Shown here piece after piece: positions 30,331 to 43,000 of a stretch of DNA of 64,000 nt. A program made the translations under genes and the position numbers. This stretch comes from Baylisascaris procyonis. Taxonomy: Eukaryota > Nematoda > Chromadorea > Rhabditida > Ascarididae. The stretch spans positions 1,023,676-1,087,675 of the forward strand of contig JAZARR010000236.1 of NCBI GenBank assembly GCA_037389465.1, given 5' to 3'. Each line of letters begins with the position of its first letter. Position 1 is the first letter of the stretch. The notes beneath the pieces were generated by a model. That model did no database searches. It had not been told where the DNA came from and saw only the letters and a list, made by a program, of their open reading frames with translations.

Positions 30331-32899
30331 GCCTAAGCCTAAGCCTAAGCCTAAGCCTAAGCCTAAGCCTAAGCCTAAGCCTAAGCCTAAGCCTAAGCCT
30401 AAGCTGCCTAAGCCTAAGCCTAAGCCTAAGCCTAAGCCTAAGCCTAAGCCTAAGCCTAAGCCTAAGCCTAAGCCTAAGCCTAAGCCTAAGCCTAAGCCTA
30501 AGCCTAAGCCTAAGCCTAAGCCTAAGCCTAAGCCTAAGCCTAAGCCTAAGCCTAAGCCTAAGCCTAAGCCTAAGCCTAAGCCTAAGCCTAAGCCTAAGCC
30601 TAAGCCTAAGCCTAAGCCTAAGCCTAAGCCTAAGCCTAAGCCTAAGCCAAGCCTAAGCGTAAGCCTAAGCCTAAGCCTAAGCCTAAGCATTAAGCCTAAG
30701 CCTAAGCCTAAGCCTAAGCCTAAGCCTAAGCCTAAGCCTAAGCCTAAGCCTAAGCCTAAGCCTAAGCCTAAGCCTAAGCCTAAGCCTAAGCCTAAGCCTA
30801 GGCCCAAGCCTAAGAATAAGCCTAAGCCTAAGCCTAAGCCTAAGCCTAAGCCTAAGATCAAGCCTAAGCGCAAGCCTAAGCCTAAGCCTAAGCCTAAGCC
30901 TAAGCCTAAGCCTAATCGTGAGCCCAAACCTAAGCTTAAGCCTAAGCCTAAGCTTAAGTTTAAGCCTAAGCCTAAGCCTAAACATAAGATTGAGCCTAAG
31001 CCTAAGCATTAATCCTAGGCCAAAGCCTAAGCCTAAGCCTAAGCATAGGTTTAAGCCTAAGCCCAAGCCTAAGCCTAAGCCTAAGTATAGGTTAAGCCTA
31101 AGCCTAAGCCTAAGCCTAAGCCTAAGCCTAAGCCTAAGCCTAAGCCTAAGCCTAATCTTGCCTAAGCCTAAGCCTAAGCCTAAGCCTAAGCCTAAGCCTA
31201 AGCCTAAGCCTAAGCCTAAGCCTAAGCCTAAGCCTAAGCCTAAGCCTAAGCCTAAGCCTAAGCCTAAGCCTAAGCCTAAGCCTAAGCCTAAGCCTAAGCC
31301 TAAGCCTAAGCCTAAGCCTAAGCCTAAGCCTAAGCCTAAGCCTAAGCCTAAGCCTAAGCCTAAGCCTAAGCCTAAGCCTAAGCCTAAGCCTAAGCCTAAG
31401 CCTAAGCCTAAGCCTAAGCCTAAGCCTAAGCCTAAGCCTAAGCCTAAGCTGCCTAAGCCTAAGCCTAAGCCTAAGCTGCCTAAGCCTAAGCCTAAGCCTA
31501 AGCCTAAGCCTAAGCCTAAGCCTAAGCCTAAGCCTAAGCTTAAGCCTAAGCCTAAGCCTAAGCCTAAGCCTAAGCCTAAGCCTAAGCCTAAGCCTAAGCC
31601 TAAGCCTAAGCCTAAGCCTAAGCCTAAGCCTAAGCCTAAGCCTAAGCCTAAGCCTAAGCATTAAGCCTAAGCCTAAGCCTAAGCCTAAGCCAAAGCCTAA
31701 GCTTAAGCCTAAGTTCAAGCCTAAGCCTAAGCCTAAGCCTAAGCCTAAGCTTAAGCCTAAGCTCAAGCCTAAGCCTAAGCCTAAGCCTAAGCCTAAGCAT
31801 TAAGCCTAAGCCCAAGCCTAAGCCTAAGCCTAAGCCTAAGCCTAAGCCTAAGCCTAAGCCTAAGATTAAGCCTAAGCCTAAGCCTAAGCCTAAGCCTAAG
31901 CCTAAGCCTAAGCCTAAGCCTAAGCCTAAGCCTAAGCCTAAGCCTAAGCCTAAGCCTAAGCCTAAGCCTAAGCCTAAGCTGCCTAAGCCTAAGCCTAAGC
32001 TGCCTAAGCTGCCTAAGCCTAAGCCTAAGCCTAAGCCTAAGCCTAAGCCTAAGCCTAAGCCTAAGCTTAAGCCTAAGCCTAAGCCTAAGCCTAAGCCTAA
32101 GCCTAAGCCTAAGCCTAAGCCTAAGCCTAAGCCTAAGCCTAAGCCTAAGCCTAAGCCTAAGCCTAAGCATTAAGCCTAAGCCTAAGCCCTAAGATTAAGC
32201 CAAAGCCTAAGCTTAAGCCTAAGTTCAAGCCTAAGCCTAAGCCTAAGCCTAAGCCTAAGCTTAAGCCTAAGCTCAAGCCTAAGCGCAAGCCTAAGCCTAA
32301 GCCTAAGCATTAAGCATAAGCCTAAGCCTAAACTAAGCCTAAGCCTAAGCCTAAGCCTAAGCCTAAGCCTAAGCCTAAGCCTAAGCCTAAGCCTAAGCCT
32401 AAGCCTAAGCCTAAGCCTAAGCCTAAGCCTAAGCCTAATCCTAAGCCTAAGCCCAAGCCTAAGCCTAAGCCTAAGCCTAAGCCTAAGCCTAAGCCTAAGA
32501 GCTAAGCCTAAGCCTAAGCCTAAGCCTAAGCCTAAGCCTAAGCCTAAGCCTAAGCCTAAGCCTAAGCCTAAGCCTAAGCCTAAGCCTAAGCCTAAGCCTA
32601 AGCCTAAGCCTAAGCCTAAGCCTAAGCCTAAGCCTAAGCCTAAGCCTAAGCCTAAGCCTAAGCTGCCTAAGCCTAAGCCTAAGCCTGAGCCTAAGCCTAA
32701 GCCTAAGCCTAAGCCTAAGCCTAAGCCTAAGCCTAAGCCTAAGCCTAAGCCTAAGCCTAAGCCTAAGCCTAAGCCTAAGCCTAAGCCTAAGCCTAAGCCT
32801 AAGCCTAAGCCTAAGCTTAAGCCTAAGCCTAAGCCTAAGCCTAAGCCTAAGCCTAAGCCTAAGCTAAGCCTAAGCCTAAGCCTAAGCCCAAGCCAAGCC
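30331..32899. repeat. Canonical-rich array with isolated HOR-A fragment
   Basis: Long runs of unchanged GCCTAA (for example about 30420-30647 and 31165-31448). A recognisable HOR-A piece lies at about 30799-31090 (CTAGGCCCAAG, AATCGTGAGCCC, ATTAATCCTAGG, CATAGGTTT). From near 30648 onward single-base losses such as GCCAAG for GCCTAAG become common, unlike the sequence to the left. Confidence 0.8.
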
Positions 32900-34680
32900 T
32901 AAGCCTAAGCCTAAGCCTAAGCCTAAGCCTAAGCCTAAGCCTAAGCCTAAGCCTAAGCCTAAGCCTAAGCCTAAGCCTAAGCCTAAGCCTAAGACTAAGC
33001 CTAAGCCTAAGCCTAAGCCTAAGACTAAGCCTAAGCCTAAGTTCAAGCCTAACCCTAAGCCTAAGCCTAAGCCTAAGCTTAAGCCTAAGCTCAAGCCTAA
33101 GCGCAAGCCTAAGCCTAAGCCTAAGCATTAAGCATAAGCCCAAGCCTAAGCCTAAGCCTAAGCTGCCTAAGCCTAAGCCTAAGCTGCCTAAGCCTAAGCC
33201 TAAGCTGCCTAAGCTGCCTAAGCCGCCTAAGCCTAAGCCTAAGCCTAAGCCTAAGCCTAAGCCTAAGCCTAAGCCTAAGCCTAAGCCTAAGCCTAAGCCT
33301 AAGCCTAAGCCTAAGCCTAAGCCTAAGCCTAAGCCTAAGCCTAAGCCTAAGCCTAAGCCCAAGCCTAAGCCTAAGCCTAAGCCTAAGCCTAAGCCTAAGC
33401 CTAAGCCTAAGCCTAAGCCTAAGCCTAAGCCTAAGCCTAAGCCTAAGCCTAAGCCTAAGCCTAAGCCTAAGCCTAAGCCTAAGCCTAAGCCTAAGCCTAA
33501 GCCTAAGCCTAAGCCTAAGCCTAAGCCTAAGCCTAAGCCTAAGCCTAAGCCTAAGCCTAAGCCTAAGCCTGAGCCTGAGCCTAAGCCTAAGCCTAAGCCT
33601 AAGATCAAGCCTAAGCCTAAGCCTAAGCCTAAGCCTAAGCCTAAGCCTAAGCCTAAGCCCAAACCTAAGCTTAAGCCTAAGCCTAAGCTTAAGTTTAAGC
33701 CTAAGCCTAAGCCTAAGCCTAAGCCTAAGCCTAAGCCTAAGCCTAAGCCTAAGCCTAAGCCTAAGCCTAAGCCTAAGCCTAAGCCTAAGCCTAAGCCTAA
33801 GCCTAAGCCTAAGCCTAAGCCTAAGCCTAAGCCTAAGCATAGGTTTAAGCCTAAGCCTAAGCCTAAGCCTAAGCCTAAGTATAGGTTTAAGCCTAAGCCT
33901 AATACTAAGCCTGAGCCTAAGCCTAAGCCTAAGCCTAAGCCTAAGCCTAATCTTGACCCCAAACCTAAGTTTAAGCCTAAGCCTAAGCCTAAGCCTAAGC
34001 CTAAGCTCAAGCCCAAGCGCAAGCCTAAGCCTAAGCCTAAGCCTAAGCCTAAGCCTAAGCCTAAGCCTAAGCCTAAGCCTAAGCCTAAGCCTAAGCCTAA
34101 GCCTAAGCCTAAGCCTAAGCCTAAGCCTAAGCCTAAGCCTAAGCCTAAGCCTAAGCCTAAGCCTAAGATCAAGCCCAAGCGCAAGCCTAAGCCTAAGCCT
34201 AAGCCTAAGCCTAAGCCTAAGCCTAATTGTGAGCAAGCCTAAGCCTAAGCCTAAGCCTAAGCTTAAGTTTAAGCCTAAGCCTAAGCCTAAGCCTAAGATT
34301 GCCTAAGCCTAAGCATTAATCCGCCTAAGCCTAAGCCTAAGCCTAAGCATAGGTTTAAGCCTAAGCCCAAGCCTAAGCCTAAGCCTAAGTATAGGTTTAA
34401 GCCTAAGCCTAATACTAAGCCTGAGCCTAAGCCTAAGCCTAAGCCTAAGCCTAAGCCTAAGCCTAAGCCTAAGCCTAAGCCTAAGCCTAAGCCTAAGCCT
34501 AAGCCTAAGCCTAAGCCTAAGCGCAAGCCTAAGCCTAAGCCTAAGCCTAAGCCTAAGCCTAAGCTTAATCCTAAGCCCAAGCCTAAGCCTAAGCCTAAGC
34601 CTAAGCCTAAGCTTAAGCCTAAGCTCAAGCCTAAGCGCAAGCCTAAGCCTAAGCCTAAGCCTAAGCATTAAGCATAAGCC
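32900..34680. repeat. Simplified copy of the ~11.5-13.2 kb region (offset ~21.46 kb)
   Basis: Landmarks return in order: AAGACTAAG, AAGTTCAAGCC, CTG-CTG-CCG (33214 versus 11765), AATCTTGACCCC (33949 versus 12455), ATTAATCC (34315 versus 12850) and ATTAAGCATAAG (34668). Offsets range from about 21.45 to 21.49 kb. The AGAGCACGCTT word and the second AATCTTGACCCC are replaced by canonical hexamers. Confidence 0.7.
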
Positions 34681-35310
34681 TAAGCCTAAGCCTAAGCCTA
34701 AGCCTAAGCCTAAGCCTAAGCCTAAGCCTAAGCCTAAGCCTAAGCCTAGGCCCAAGCCTAAGAATAAGCCTGAGCCCGAGCCTAAGCCTAAGCCTAAGCC
34801 TAAGATCAAGCCCAAGCGCAAGCCTAAGCCTAAGCCTAAGCCTAAGCCTAAGCCTAAGCCTAATCGTGAGCCCAAACCTAAGCTTAAGCCTAAGCCTAAG
34901 CTTAAGTTTAAGCCTAAGCCTAAGCCTAAACATAAGATTGAGCCTAAGCCTAAGCATTAATCCGAGGCCAAAGCCTAAGCCTAAGCCTAAGCATAGGTTT
35001 AAGCCTAAGCCCAAGCCTAAGCCTAAGCCTAAGTATAGGTTTAAGCCTAAGCCTAATACTAAGCCTGAGCCTAAGCCTAAGCCTAAGCCTAAGCCTAAGC
35101 CTAATCTTGACCCCAAACCTAAGTTTAAGCCTAAGCCTAAGCCTAAGCCTAAGCCTAAGCTCAAGCCCAAGCGCAAGCCTAAGCCTAAGCCTAAGCCTAA
35201 GCCTAAGCCTAAGCTTAATCCTAAGCCCAAGCCTAAGCCTAAGCCTAAGCCTAAGCCTAAGCTTAAGCCTAAGCCTAAGCTTAAGCCTAAGCTCAAGCCT
35301 AAGCCAAGCC
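34681..35310. repeat. HOR-A fragment like 9.36-9.93 kb
   Basis: It carries CTAGGCCCAAG, GAATAAGCCTGAGCCCGAG, AAGATCAAGCCC, AATCGTGAGCCC, ATTAATCCGAGG and AATCTTGACCCC (35103). The GAGCCCGAG spelling is shared with the first HOR-A copy near 9400, whereas most other copies read GAGCCTGAG. It is one of the better preserved pieces in the right half. Confidence 0.7.
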
Positions 35311-36699
35311 TAAGCCTAAGCCTAAGCCTAAGCCTAAGCCTAAGATAAGCCTAAGCCTAAGCCTAAGCCTAAGCCTAAGCCTAAGCCTAAGCCTAAGCCT
35401 AAGCCTAAGCCTAAGCTGCCTAAGCCTAAGCCTAAGCCTAAGCCTAAGCCTAAGCCTAAGCCTAAGCCTAAGCCTAAGCCTAAGCCTAAGCCTAAGCCTA
35501 AGCCTAAGCCTAAGCCTAAGCCTAAGCCTAAGCCTAAGCCTAAGCCTAAGCCTAAGCCTAAGCCTAAGCCTAAGCCTAAGCCTAAGCCTAAGCCTAAGCC
35601 TAAGCCTAAGCCTAAGCCTAAGCATTAAGCCTAAGCCTAAGCCTAAGCCTAAGCCAAAGCCTAAGCTTAAGCCTAAGTTCAAGCCTAAGCCTAAGCCTAA
35701 GCCTAAGCCTAAGCTTAAGCCTAAGCCTAAGCCTAAGCGCAAGCCTAAGCCTAAGCCTAAGCATTAAGCCTAAGCCTAAGCCTAAGCCTAAGCCTAAGCT
35801 GCCTAAGCCTAAGCCTAAGCTAAGCCTAAGCCTAAGCCTAAGCCTAAGCCTAAGCCTAAGCCTAAGCCTAAGCCTAAGCCTAAGCCTAAGCCTAAGCCTA
35901 AGCCTAAGCCTAAGCCTAAGCCTAAGCCTAAGCCTAAGCCTAAGCCTAAGCCTAAGCCTAAGCCTAAGCCTAAGCCTAAGCCTAAGCCTAAGCCTAAGCC
36001 TAAGCCTAAGCCTAAGCCTAAGCCTAAGCCTAAGCCTAAGCCTAAGCCTAAGCCTAAGCCTAAGCCTAAGCCTAAGCCTAAGCCTAAGCCTAAGCCTAAG
36101 CCTAAGCCTAAGCCTAAGCCTAAGCCTAAGCCTAAGCCTAAGCCTAAGCCTAAGCCTAAGCCTAAGCCTAAGCCAAGCCTAAGCCTAAGCCTAAGCCTAA
36201 GCCTAAGCCTAAGCCTAAGCCTAAGCCTAAGCCTAAGCCTAAGCCTAAGCCTAAGCCTAAGCCTAAGCCTAAGCCTAAGCCTAAGCCTAAGCCTAAGCCT
36301 AAGCCTAAGCCTAAGCCTAAGCCTAAGCCTAAGCCTAAGCCTAAGCCTAAGCCTAAGCCTAAGCCTAAGCCTAAGCCTAAGCCTAAGCCTAAGCCTAAGC
36401 CTAAGCCTAAGCCTAAGCCTAAGCCTAAGCCTAAGCCTAAGCCTAAGCCTAAGCCTAAGCCTAAGCCTAAGCCTAAGCCTAAGCCTAAGCCTAAGCCTAA
36501 GCCTAAGCCTAAGCCTAAGCCTAAGCCTAAGCCTAAGCCTAAGCCTAAGCCTAAGCCTAAGCCTAAGCCTAAGCCTAAGCCTAAGCCTAAGCCTAAGCCT
36601 AAGCCTAAGCCTAAGCCTAAGCCTAAGCCTAAGCCTAAGCCTAAGCCTAAGCCTAAGCCTAAGCCTAAGCCTAAGCCTAAGCCTAAGCCTAAGATAAGC
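35311..36699. repeat. Nearly pure canonical hexamer runs
   Basis: About 35822-36172 and 36177-36690 are uninterrupted GCCTAA, the second roughly 85 units. Only a few CTG insertions (near 35415 and 35800), one CAAAGCC/AAGTTCAAG piece (35653-35690), and single-base deletions break the stretch. Confidence 0.85.
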
Positions 36700-38110
36700 C
36701 TAAGCCAAGCCTAAGCCTAAGCCTAAGCCTAAGCCTAAGCCTAAGCCTAAGCCTAAGCCTAAGCCTAAGCTTAAGCCTAAGCCTAAGCTTAAGCTTAAGC
36801 CTAAGCCTAAGCCTAAGCCTAAGATTAAGCCTAAGCCTAAGCTAAGCCTAAGCCTAAGATCAAGCCTAAGCGCAAGCCTAAGCCTAAGCCTAAGCCTAAG
36901 CCTAAGCCTAAGCCTAAGCCTAAGCCTAGGCCTAAGCCTAAGCCTAAGCCTAAGCCTAAGCCTAAGCCTAAGCCTAAGCCTAAGCCTAAGCCTAAGCCTA
37001 AGACTAAGCCTAAGCCTAAGTTCAAGCCTAACCCTAAGCCTAAGCCTAAGCCTAAGCTTAAGCCTAAGCTCAAGCCTAAGCGCAAGCCTAAGCCTAAGCC
37101 TAAGCATTAAGCATAAGCCCAAGCCTAAGCCTAAGCCTAAGCTGCCTAAGCCTAAGCCTAAGCTGCCTAAGCCTAAGCCTAAGCTGCCTAAGCTGCCTAA
37201 GCCGCCTAAGCCTAAGCCTAAGCCTAAGCCTAAGCCTAAGCCTAAGCCTAAGCCTAAGCCTAAGCCTAAGCCTAAGCCTGAGCCTAAGCCTAAGCCTAAT
37301 CCTAAGCCTAAGCCTAAGCCTAATCCTAAGCCTAAGCCTAAGCCTAAGCCTAAGCCTAAGCCTAAGCCTAAGCCTAAGCCTAAGCCTAAGCAAGCCTAAG
37401 CCTAAGCCTAAGCGTAAGCCTAAGCCTAAGCCTAAGCCTAAGCCTAAGCCTAAGCCTAAGCCTAAGCCTAAGCCTAAGCCTAAGCCTAAGCCAAAGCCTA
37501 AGCCTAAGCCTAAGCCTAAGCCTAAGCCTAAGCCTAAGCCTAAGCCTAAGCCTAAGCCTAGGCCCAAGCCTAAGAATAAGCCTGAGCCTGAGCCTAAGCC
37601 TAAGCCTAAGCCTAAGATCAAGCCCAAGCGCAAGCCTAAGCCTAAGCCTAAGCCTAAGCCTAAGCCTAAGCCTAATTGTGAGCCCAAACCTAAGCTTAAG
37701 CCTAAGCCTAAGCTTAAGTTTAAGCCTAAGCCTAAGCCTAAACATAAGATTGAGCCTAAGCCTAAGCATTAATCCGAGGCCAAAGCCTAAGCCTAAGCCT
37801 AAGCATAGGTTTAAGCCTAAGCCCAAGCCTAAGCCTAAGCCTAAGTATAGGTTTAAGCCTAAGCCTAATACTAAGCCTGAGCCTAAGCCTAAGCCTAAGC
37901 CTAAGCCTAAGCCTAATCTTGACCCCAAACCTAAGTTTAAGCCTAAGCCTAAGCCTAAGCCTAAGCCTAAGCTCAAGCCCAAGCGCAAGCCTAAGCCTAA
38001 GCCTAAGCCTAAGCCTAAGCCTAAGCTTAATCCTAAGCCCAAGCCTAAGCCTAAGCCTAAGCCTAAGCCTAAGCTTAAGCCTAAGCTCAAGCCTAAGCGC
38101 AAGCCTAAGC
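36700..38110. repeat. Copy of the ~11.3-12.65 kb region (offset ~25.43-25.46 kb)
   Basis: AAGTTCAAGCC, CTG-CTG-CCG (37193 versus 11765), AATTGTGAGCCC (37673), ATTAATCCGAGG and AATCTTGACCCC (37915 versus 12455) match in order. The right part is almost identical to 12.2-12.65 kb, while the AGAGCACGCTT word expected near 37390 reads as a short run of near-canonical hexamers with a deletion. Confidence 0.8.
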
Positions 38111-40000
38111 CTAAGCCTAAGCCTAAGCCTAAGCCTAAGCCTAAGCCTAAGCCTAAGCCTAAGCCTAAGCCTAAGCCTAAGCCTAAGCCTAAGCCTAAGC
38201 CTAAGCCTAAGCCTAATTGTAAGCCTAAGCCTAAGCTTAAGCCTAAGCCTAAGCCTAAGCCTAAGCCTAAGCCTAAGCCTAAGCATAAGCCTAAGCCTAA
38301 GCCTAAGCCTTAAGCCTAGGCCTAAGCCTAAGCCTAAGCCTAAGCCTAAGCCTAAGCCTAAGCCTAAGCCTAAGCCTAAGCCTAAGCCTAAGCCTAAGCC
38401 TAAGCCTAAGCCTAAGCCTAAGCCTAAGCCTAAGCCTAAGCCTAAGCCTAAGCCTAAGCTTGAGCCCAAACCTAAGTTTAAGCCTAAGCCTAAGCCTAAG
38501 CCTAAGCCTAAGCTCAAGCCTAAGCGCAAGCCTAAGCCTAAGCCTAAGCCTAAGCCTAAGCCTAAGCTTAAGCCTAAGCCCAAGCCTAAGCCTAAGCCTA
38601 AGCCTAAGCCTAAGCTTAAGCCTAAGCTCAAGCCTAAGCCAAGCCTAAGCCTAAGCCTAAGCCTAAGCCTAAGCCTAAGCCTAAGCCTAAGCCTAAGCCT
38701 AAGCCTAAGCCTAAGCCTAAGCCTAAGCCTAAGCCTAAGCCTAAGCCTAAGCCTAAGCCTAAGCTGCCTAAGCCTAAGCCTAAGCTGCCTAAGCTGCCTA
38801 AGCCTAAGCCTAAGCCTAAGCCTAAGCCTAAGCCTAAGCCTAAGCCTAAGCCTAAGCCTAAGCCTAAGCCTAAGCCTAAGCCTAAGCCTAAGCCTAAGCC
38901 TAAGCCTAAGCCTAAGCCTAAGCCTAAGCCTAAGCCTAAGCCTAAGCCTAAGCTTAAGCCTAAGCCTAAGCCTAAGCCTAAGCCTAAGCCTAAGCCTAAG
39001 CCTAAGCTTAAGCCTAAGCCTAAGCCTAAGCCTAAGCCTAAGCCTAAGCCTAAGCTCTAAGCCTAAGCCTAAGCCTAAGCCTAAGCCTAAGCCTAAGCCT
39101 AAGCCTAAGCCTAAGCCTAAGCCTAAGCCTAAGCCTAAGCCTAAGCCTAAGCTTAAGCCTAAGCCTAAGCCTAAGCCTAAGCCTAAGCCTAAGCCTAAGC
39201 CTAAGCCTAAGCCTAAGCCTAAGCCTAAGCCTAAGCCTAAGCCTAAGCCTAAGCCTAAGCCTAAGCCTAAGCCTAAGCCTAAGCACGCTTAAGCCTAAGC
39301 CTAAGCCTAAGCCTAAGCCTAATCCTAAGCATTAAGCCTAAGCCTAAGCCTAAGCCTAAGCCTAAGCCTAAGCCTAAGCCTAAGCCTAAGCCTAAGCCTA
39401 AGCCTAAGCCTAAGCCTAAGCCTAAGCCTAAGCCTAAGCCTAAGCCTAAGCAAGCCTAAGAATAAGCCTTAGCCTAAGCCTAAGCCTAAGCCTAAGCCTA
39501 AGCATTAAGCCTAAGCCTAAGCCTAAGCCTAAGCCTAAGCCTAAGCCTAAGCCAAAGCCTAAGCCTAAGCCTAAGCCTAAGCCTAAGCCTAAGCCTAAGC
39601 CTAAGCCTAAGCCTAAGCCCAAGCCTAAGAATAAGCCTGAGCCTAAGCCTAAGCCTAAGCCTAAGCCTAAGATCAAGCCTAAGCGCAAGCCTAAGCCTAA
39701 GCCTAAGCCTAAGCCTAAGCCTAAGCCTAAGCCTAAGCCTAAGCCTAAGCCTAAGCCTAAGCCTAAGCCTAAGCCTAAGCCTAAGACTAAGCCTAAGCCT
39801 AAGCCTAAGCCTAAGCCTAAGCCTAAGCCTAAGCCTAAGCCTAAGCCTAAGCCTAAGCCTAAGCCTAAGCCTAAGCCTAAGCTAAGCCTAAGCCTAAGCC
39901 TAAGCCTAAGCCTAAGCCTAAGCCTAAGCCTAAGCCTAAGCCTAAGCCTAAGCTGCCTAAGCCTAAGCCTAAGCTAAGCCTAAGCCTAAGCCTAAGCCCT
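38111..40000. repeat. Canonical-rich array with decayed HOR-A words
   Basis: Simplified relics are visible: AATTGTAAGCC near 38215, AAGCTTGAGCCC near 38456, a CTG cluster at 38764-38797, AAGCACGCTT at 39283, and GAATAAGCCTGAG near 39629. The rest is canonical hexamer with occasional one-base losses. Confidence 0.7.
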
Positions 40001-43000
40001 AAGCCAAGCCTAAGCCGCCTAAGCCTAAGCCTAAGCCTAAGCCTAAGCCTAAGCCTAAGCCTAAGCCTAAGCCTAAGCCTAAGCCTAAGCCTAAGCCTAA
40101 GCCTAAGCCTAAGCCTAAGCCTAAGCCTAAGCCTAAGCCTAAGCCTAAGCCTAAGCCTAAGCCTAAGCCTAAGCCTAAGCCTAAGCCTAAGCCTAAGCCT
40201 AAGCCTAAGCCTAAGCCTAAGCCTAAGCCTAAGCCTAAGCCTAAGCCTAAGCCTAAGCCTAAGCCTAAGCCTAAGCCTAAGCCTAAGCCTAAGCCTAAGC
40301 CTAAGCCTAAGCCTAAGCCTAAGCCTAAGCCTAAGCCTAAGCCTAAGCCTAAGCCTAAGCCTAAGCCTAAGCCTAAGCCTAAGCCTAAGCCTAAGCCTAA
40401 GCCTAAGCCTAAGCCTAAGCTCAAGCCTAAGCCTAAGCCTAAGCCTAAGCCTAAGCCTAAGCCTAAGCCTAAGCCTAAGCCTAAGCCTAAGCCTAAGCTT
40501 AAGCCTAAGCCTAAGCCTAAGCCTAAGCCTAAGCCTAAGCCTAAGCCTAAGCCTAAGCCTAAGCCTAAGCCTAAGCCTAAGCCTAAGCCTAAGCCTAAGC
40601 CTAAGCCTAAGCCTAAGCCTAAGCCTAAGCCTAAGCCTAAGCCTAAGCCTAAGCCTAAGCCTAAGCCTAAGCCTAAGCCTAAGCCCAAGCCTAAGCCTAA
40701 GCCTAAGCCTAAGTAAGCCTAAGCCTAAGCCTAAGCCTAAGCCTAAGCCTAAGCCTAAGCCTAAGCCTAAGCCTAAGCCTAAGCCCAAGCCTAAGCCTAA
40801 GCCTAAGCCTAAGCCTAAGCCTAAGCCTAAGCCTAAGCCTAAGCCTAAGCCTAAGCCTAAGCCTAAGCCTAAGCCTAAGCCTAAGCCTAAGCCTAAGCCT
40901 AAGCCTAAGCCTAAGCCTAAGCCTAAGCCTAAGCCTAAGCCTAAGCCTAAGCCTAAGCCAAGCCTAAGCCTAAGCCTAAGCCTAAGCCTAAGCCTAAGCC
41001 TAAGCCTAAGCCTAAGATCAAGCCTAAGCCAAGCCTAAGCCTAAGCCTAAGCCTAAGCCTAAGCCTAAGCCTAAGTGAGCCCAAACCTAAGCCTAAGCCT
41101 AAGCCTAAGCCTAAGCCTAAGCCTAAGCCTAAGCCTAAACCTAAGCCTAAGCCTAAGCCTAAGCCTAAGCCTAAGCCTAAGCCTAAGCCTAAGCCTAAGC
41201 CTAAGCCTAAGCCTAAGCCTAAGCCTAAGCCTAAGCCTAAGCCTAAGCCTAAGCCTAAGCCTAAGCCTAAGCCTAAGCCTAAGCCTAAGCCTAAGCCTAA
41301 GCCTAAGCCTAAGCCTAAGCCCAAGCCTAAGCCTAAGCCTAAGCCTAAGCCTAAGCCTAAGCCTAAGCTCAAGCCTAAGCGCAAGCCTAAGCCTAAGCCT
41401 AAGCCTAAGCCTAAGCCTAAGCCTAAGCCTAAGCCTAAGCCTAAGCCTAAGCCTAAGCCTAAGCCTAAGCCTAAGCCTAAGCCAAGCCTAAGCCTAAGCC
41501 TAAGCCTAAGCCTAAGCCTAAGCCTAAGCCTAAGCCTAAGCCTAAGCCTAAGCCTAAGCCTAAGCCTAAGCCTAAGCCTAAGCCTAAGCCTAAGCCTAAG
41601 CCTAAGCCTAAGCCTAAGCCTAAGCCTAAGCCTAAGCCTAAGCCTAAGCCTAAGCCTAAGCCTAAGCCTAAGCCAAGCCTAAGCCTAAGCCTAAGCCTAA
41701 GCCTAAGCCTAAGCCTAAGCCTAAGCCTAAGCCTAAGCCTAAGCCTAAGCCTAAGCCTAAGCCTAAGCCTAAGCCTAAGCCTAAGCCTAAGCCTAAGCCT
41801 AAGCCTAAGCCTAAGCCTAAGCCTAAGCCTAAGCCTAAGCCTAAGCCTAAGCCTAAGCCTAAGCCTAAGCCTAAGCCTAAGCCTAAGCCTAAGCCTAAGC
41901 CTAAGCCTAAGCCTAAGCCTAAGCCTAAGCCTAAGCCTAAGCCTAAGCCTAAGCCTAAGCCTAAGCCTAAGCCTAAGTTTAAGCCTAAGCCTAAGCCTAA
42001 GCCTAAGCCTAAGCTCAAGCCTAAGCCAAGCCTAAGCCTAAGCCTAAGCCTAAGCCTAAGCCTAAGCTTAAGCCTAAGCCTAAGCCTAAGCCTAAGCCTA
42101 AGCCTAAGCCTAAGCCTAAGCCTAAGCCTAAGCCTAAGCCTAAGCTCAAGCCTAAGCTAAGCCTAAGCCTAAGCCTAAGCCTAAGCATAAGCCTAAGCCT
42201 AAGCCTAAGCCTAAGCCTAAGCCTAAGCCTAAGCCTAAGCCTAAGCCTAAGCCTAAGCCTAAGCTGCCTAAGCCTAAGCCTAAGCTGCCTAAGCTGCCTA
42301 AGCCTAAGCCTAAGCCTAAGCCTAAGCCTAAGCCTAAGCCTAAGCCTAAGCCTAAGCTTAAGCCTAAGCCTAAGCCTAAGCCTAAGCCTAAGCCTAAGCC
42401 TAAGCCTAAGCCTAAGCCTAAGCCTAAGCCTAAGCCTAAGCCTAAGCCTAAGCCTAAGCCTAAGCCTAAGCCTAAGCCTAAGCCTAAGCCTAAGCCTAAG
42501 CCTAAGCCTAAGCCTAAGCCTAAGCCTAAGCCAAGCCTAAGCCTAAGCCTAAGCCTAAGCCTAAGCCTAAGCCTAAGCCTAAGCCTAAGCCTAAGCCTAA
42601 GCCTAAGCCTAAGCCTAAGCCTAAGCCTAAGCCTAAGCCTAAGCCTAAGCTGCCTAAGCCTAAGCCTAAGCTGCCTAAGCCGCCTAAGCCTAAGCCTAAG
42701 CCTAAGCCTAAGCCTAAGCCTAAGCCTAAGCCTAAGCCTAAGCCTAAGCCTAAGCCTAAGCCTAAGCCTAAGCCTAAGCCTAAGCCTAAGCCTAAGCCTA
42801 AGCTAAGCCTAAGCCTAAGCCTAAGCCTGCCTAAGCTGCCTAAGCCTAAGCCTAAGCCTAAGCCTAAGCCTAAGCCTAAGCCTAAGCCTAAGCCTAAGCC
42901 TAAGCCTAAGCCTAAGCCTAAGCCTAAGCCTAAGCCTAAGCCTAAGCCTAAGCCTAAGCCTAAGCCTAAGCCTAAGCCTAAGCCTAAGCCTAAGCCTAAG

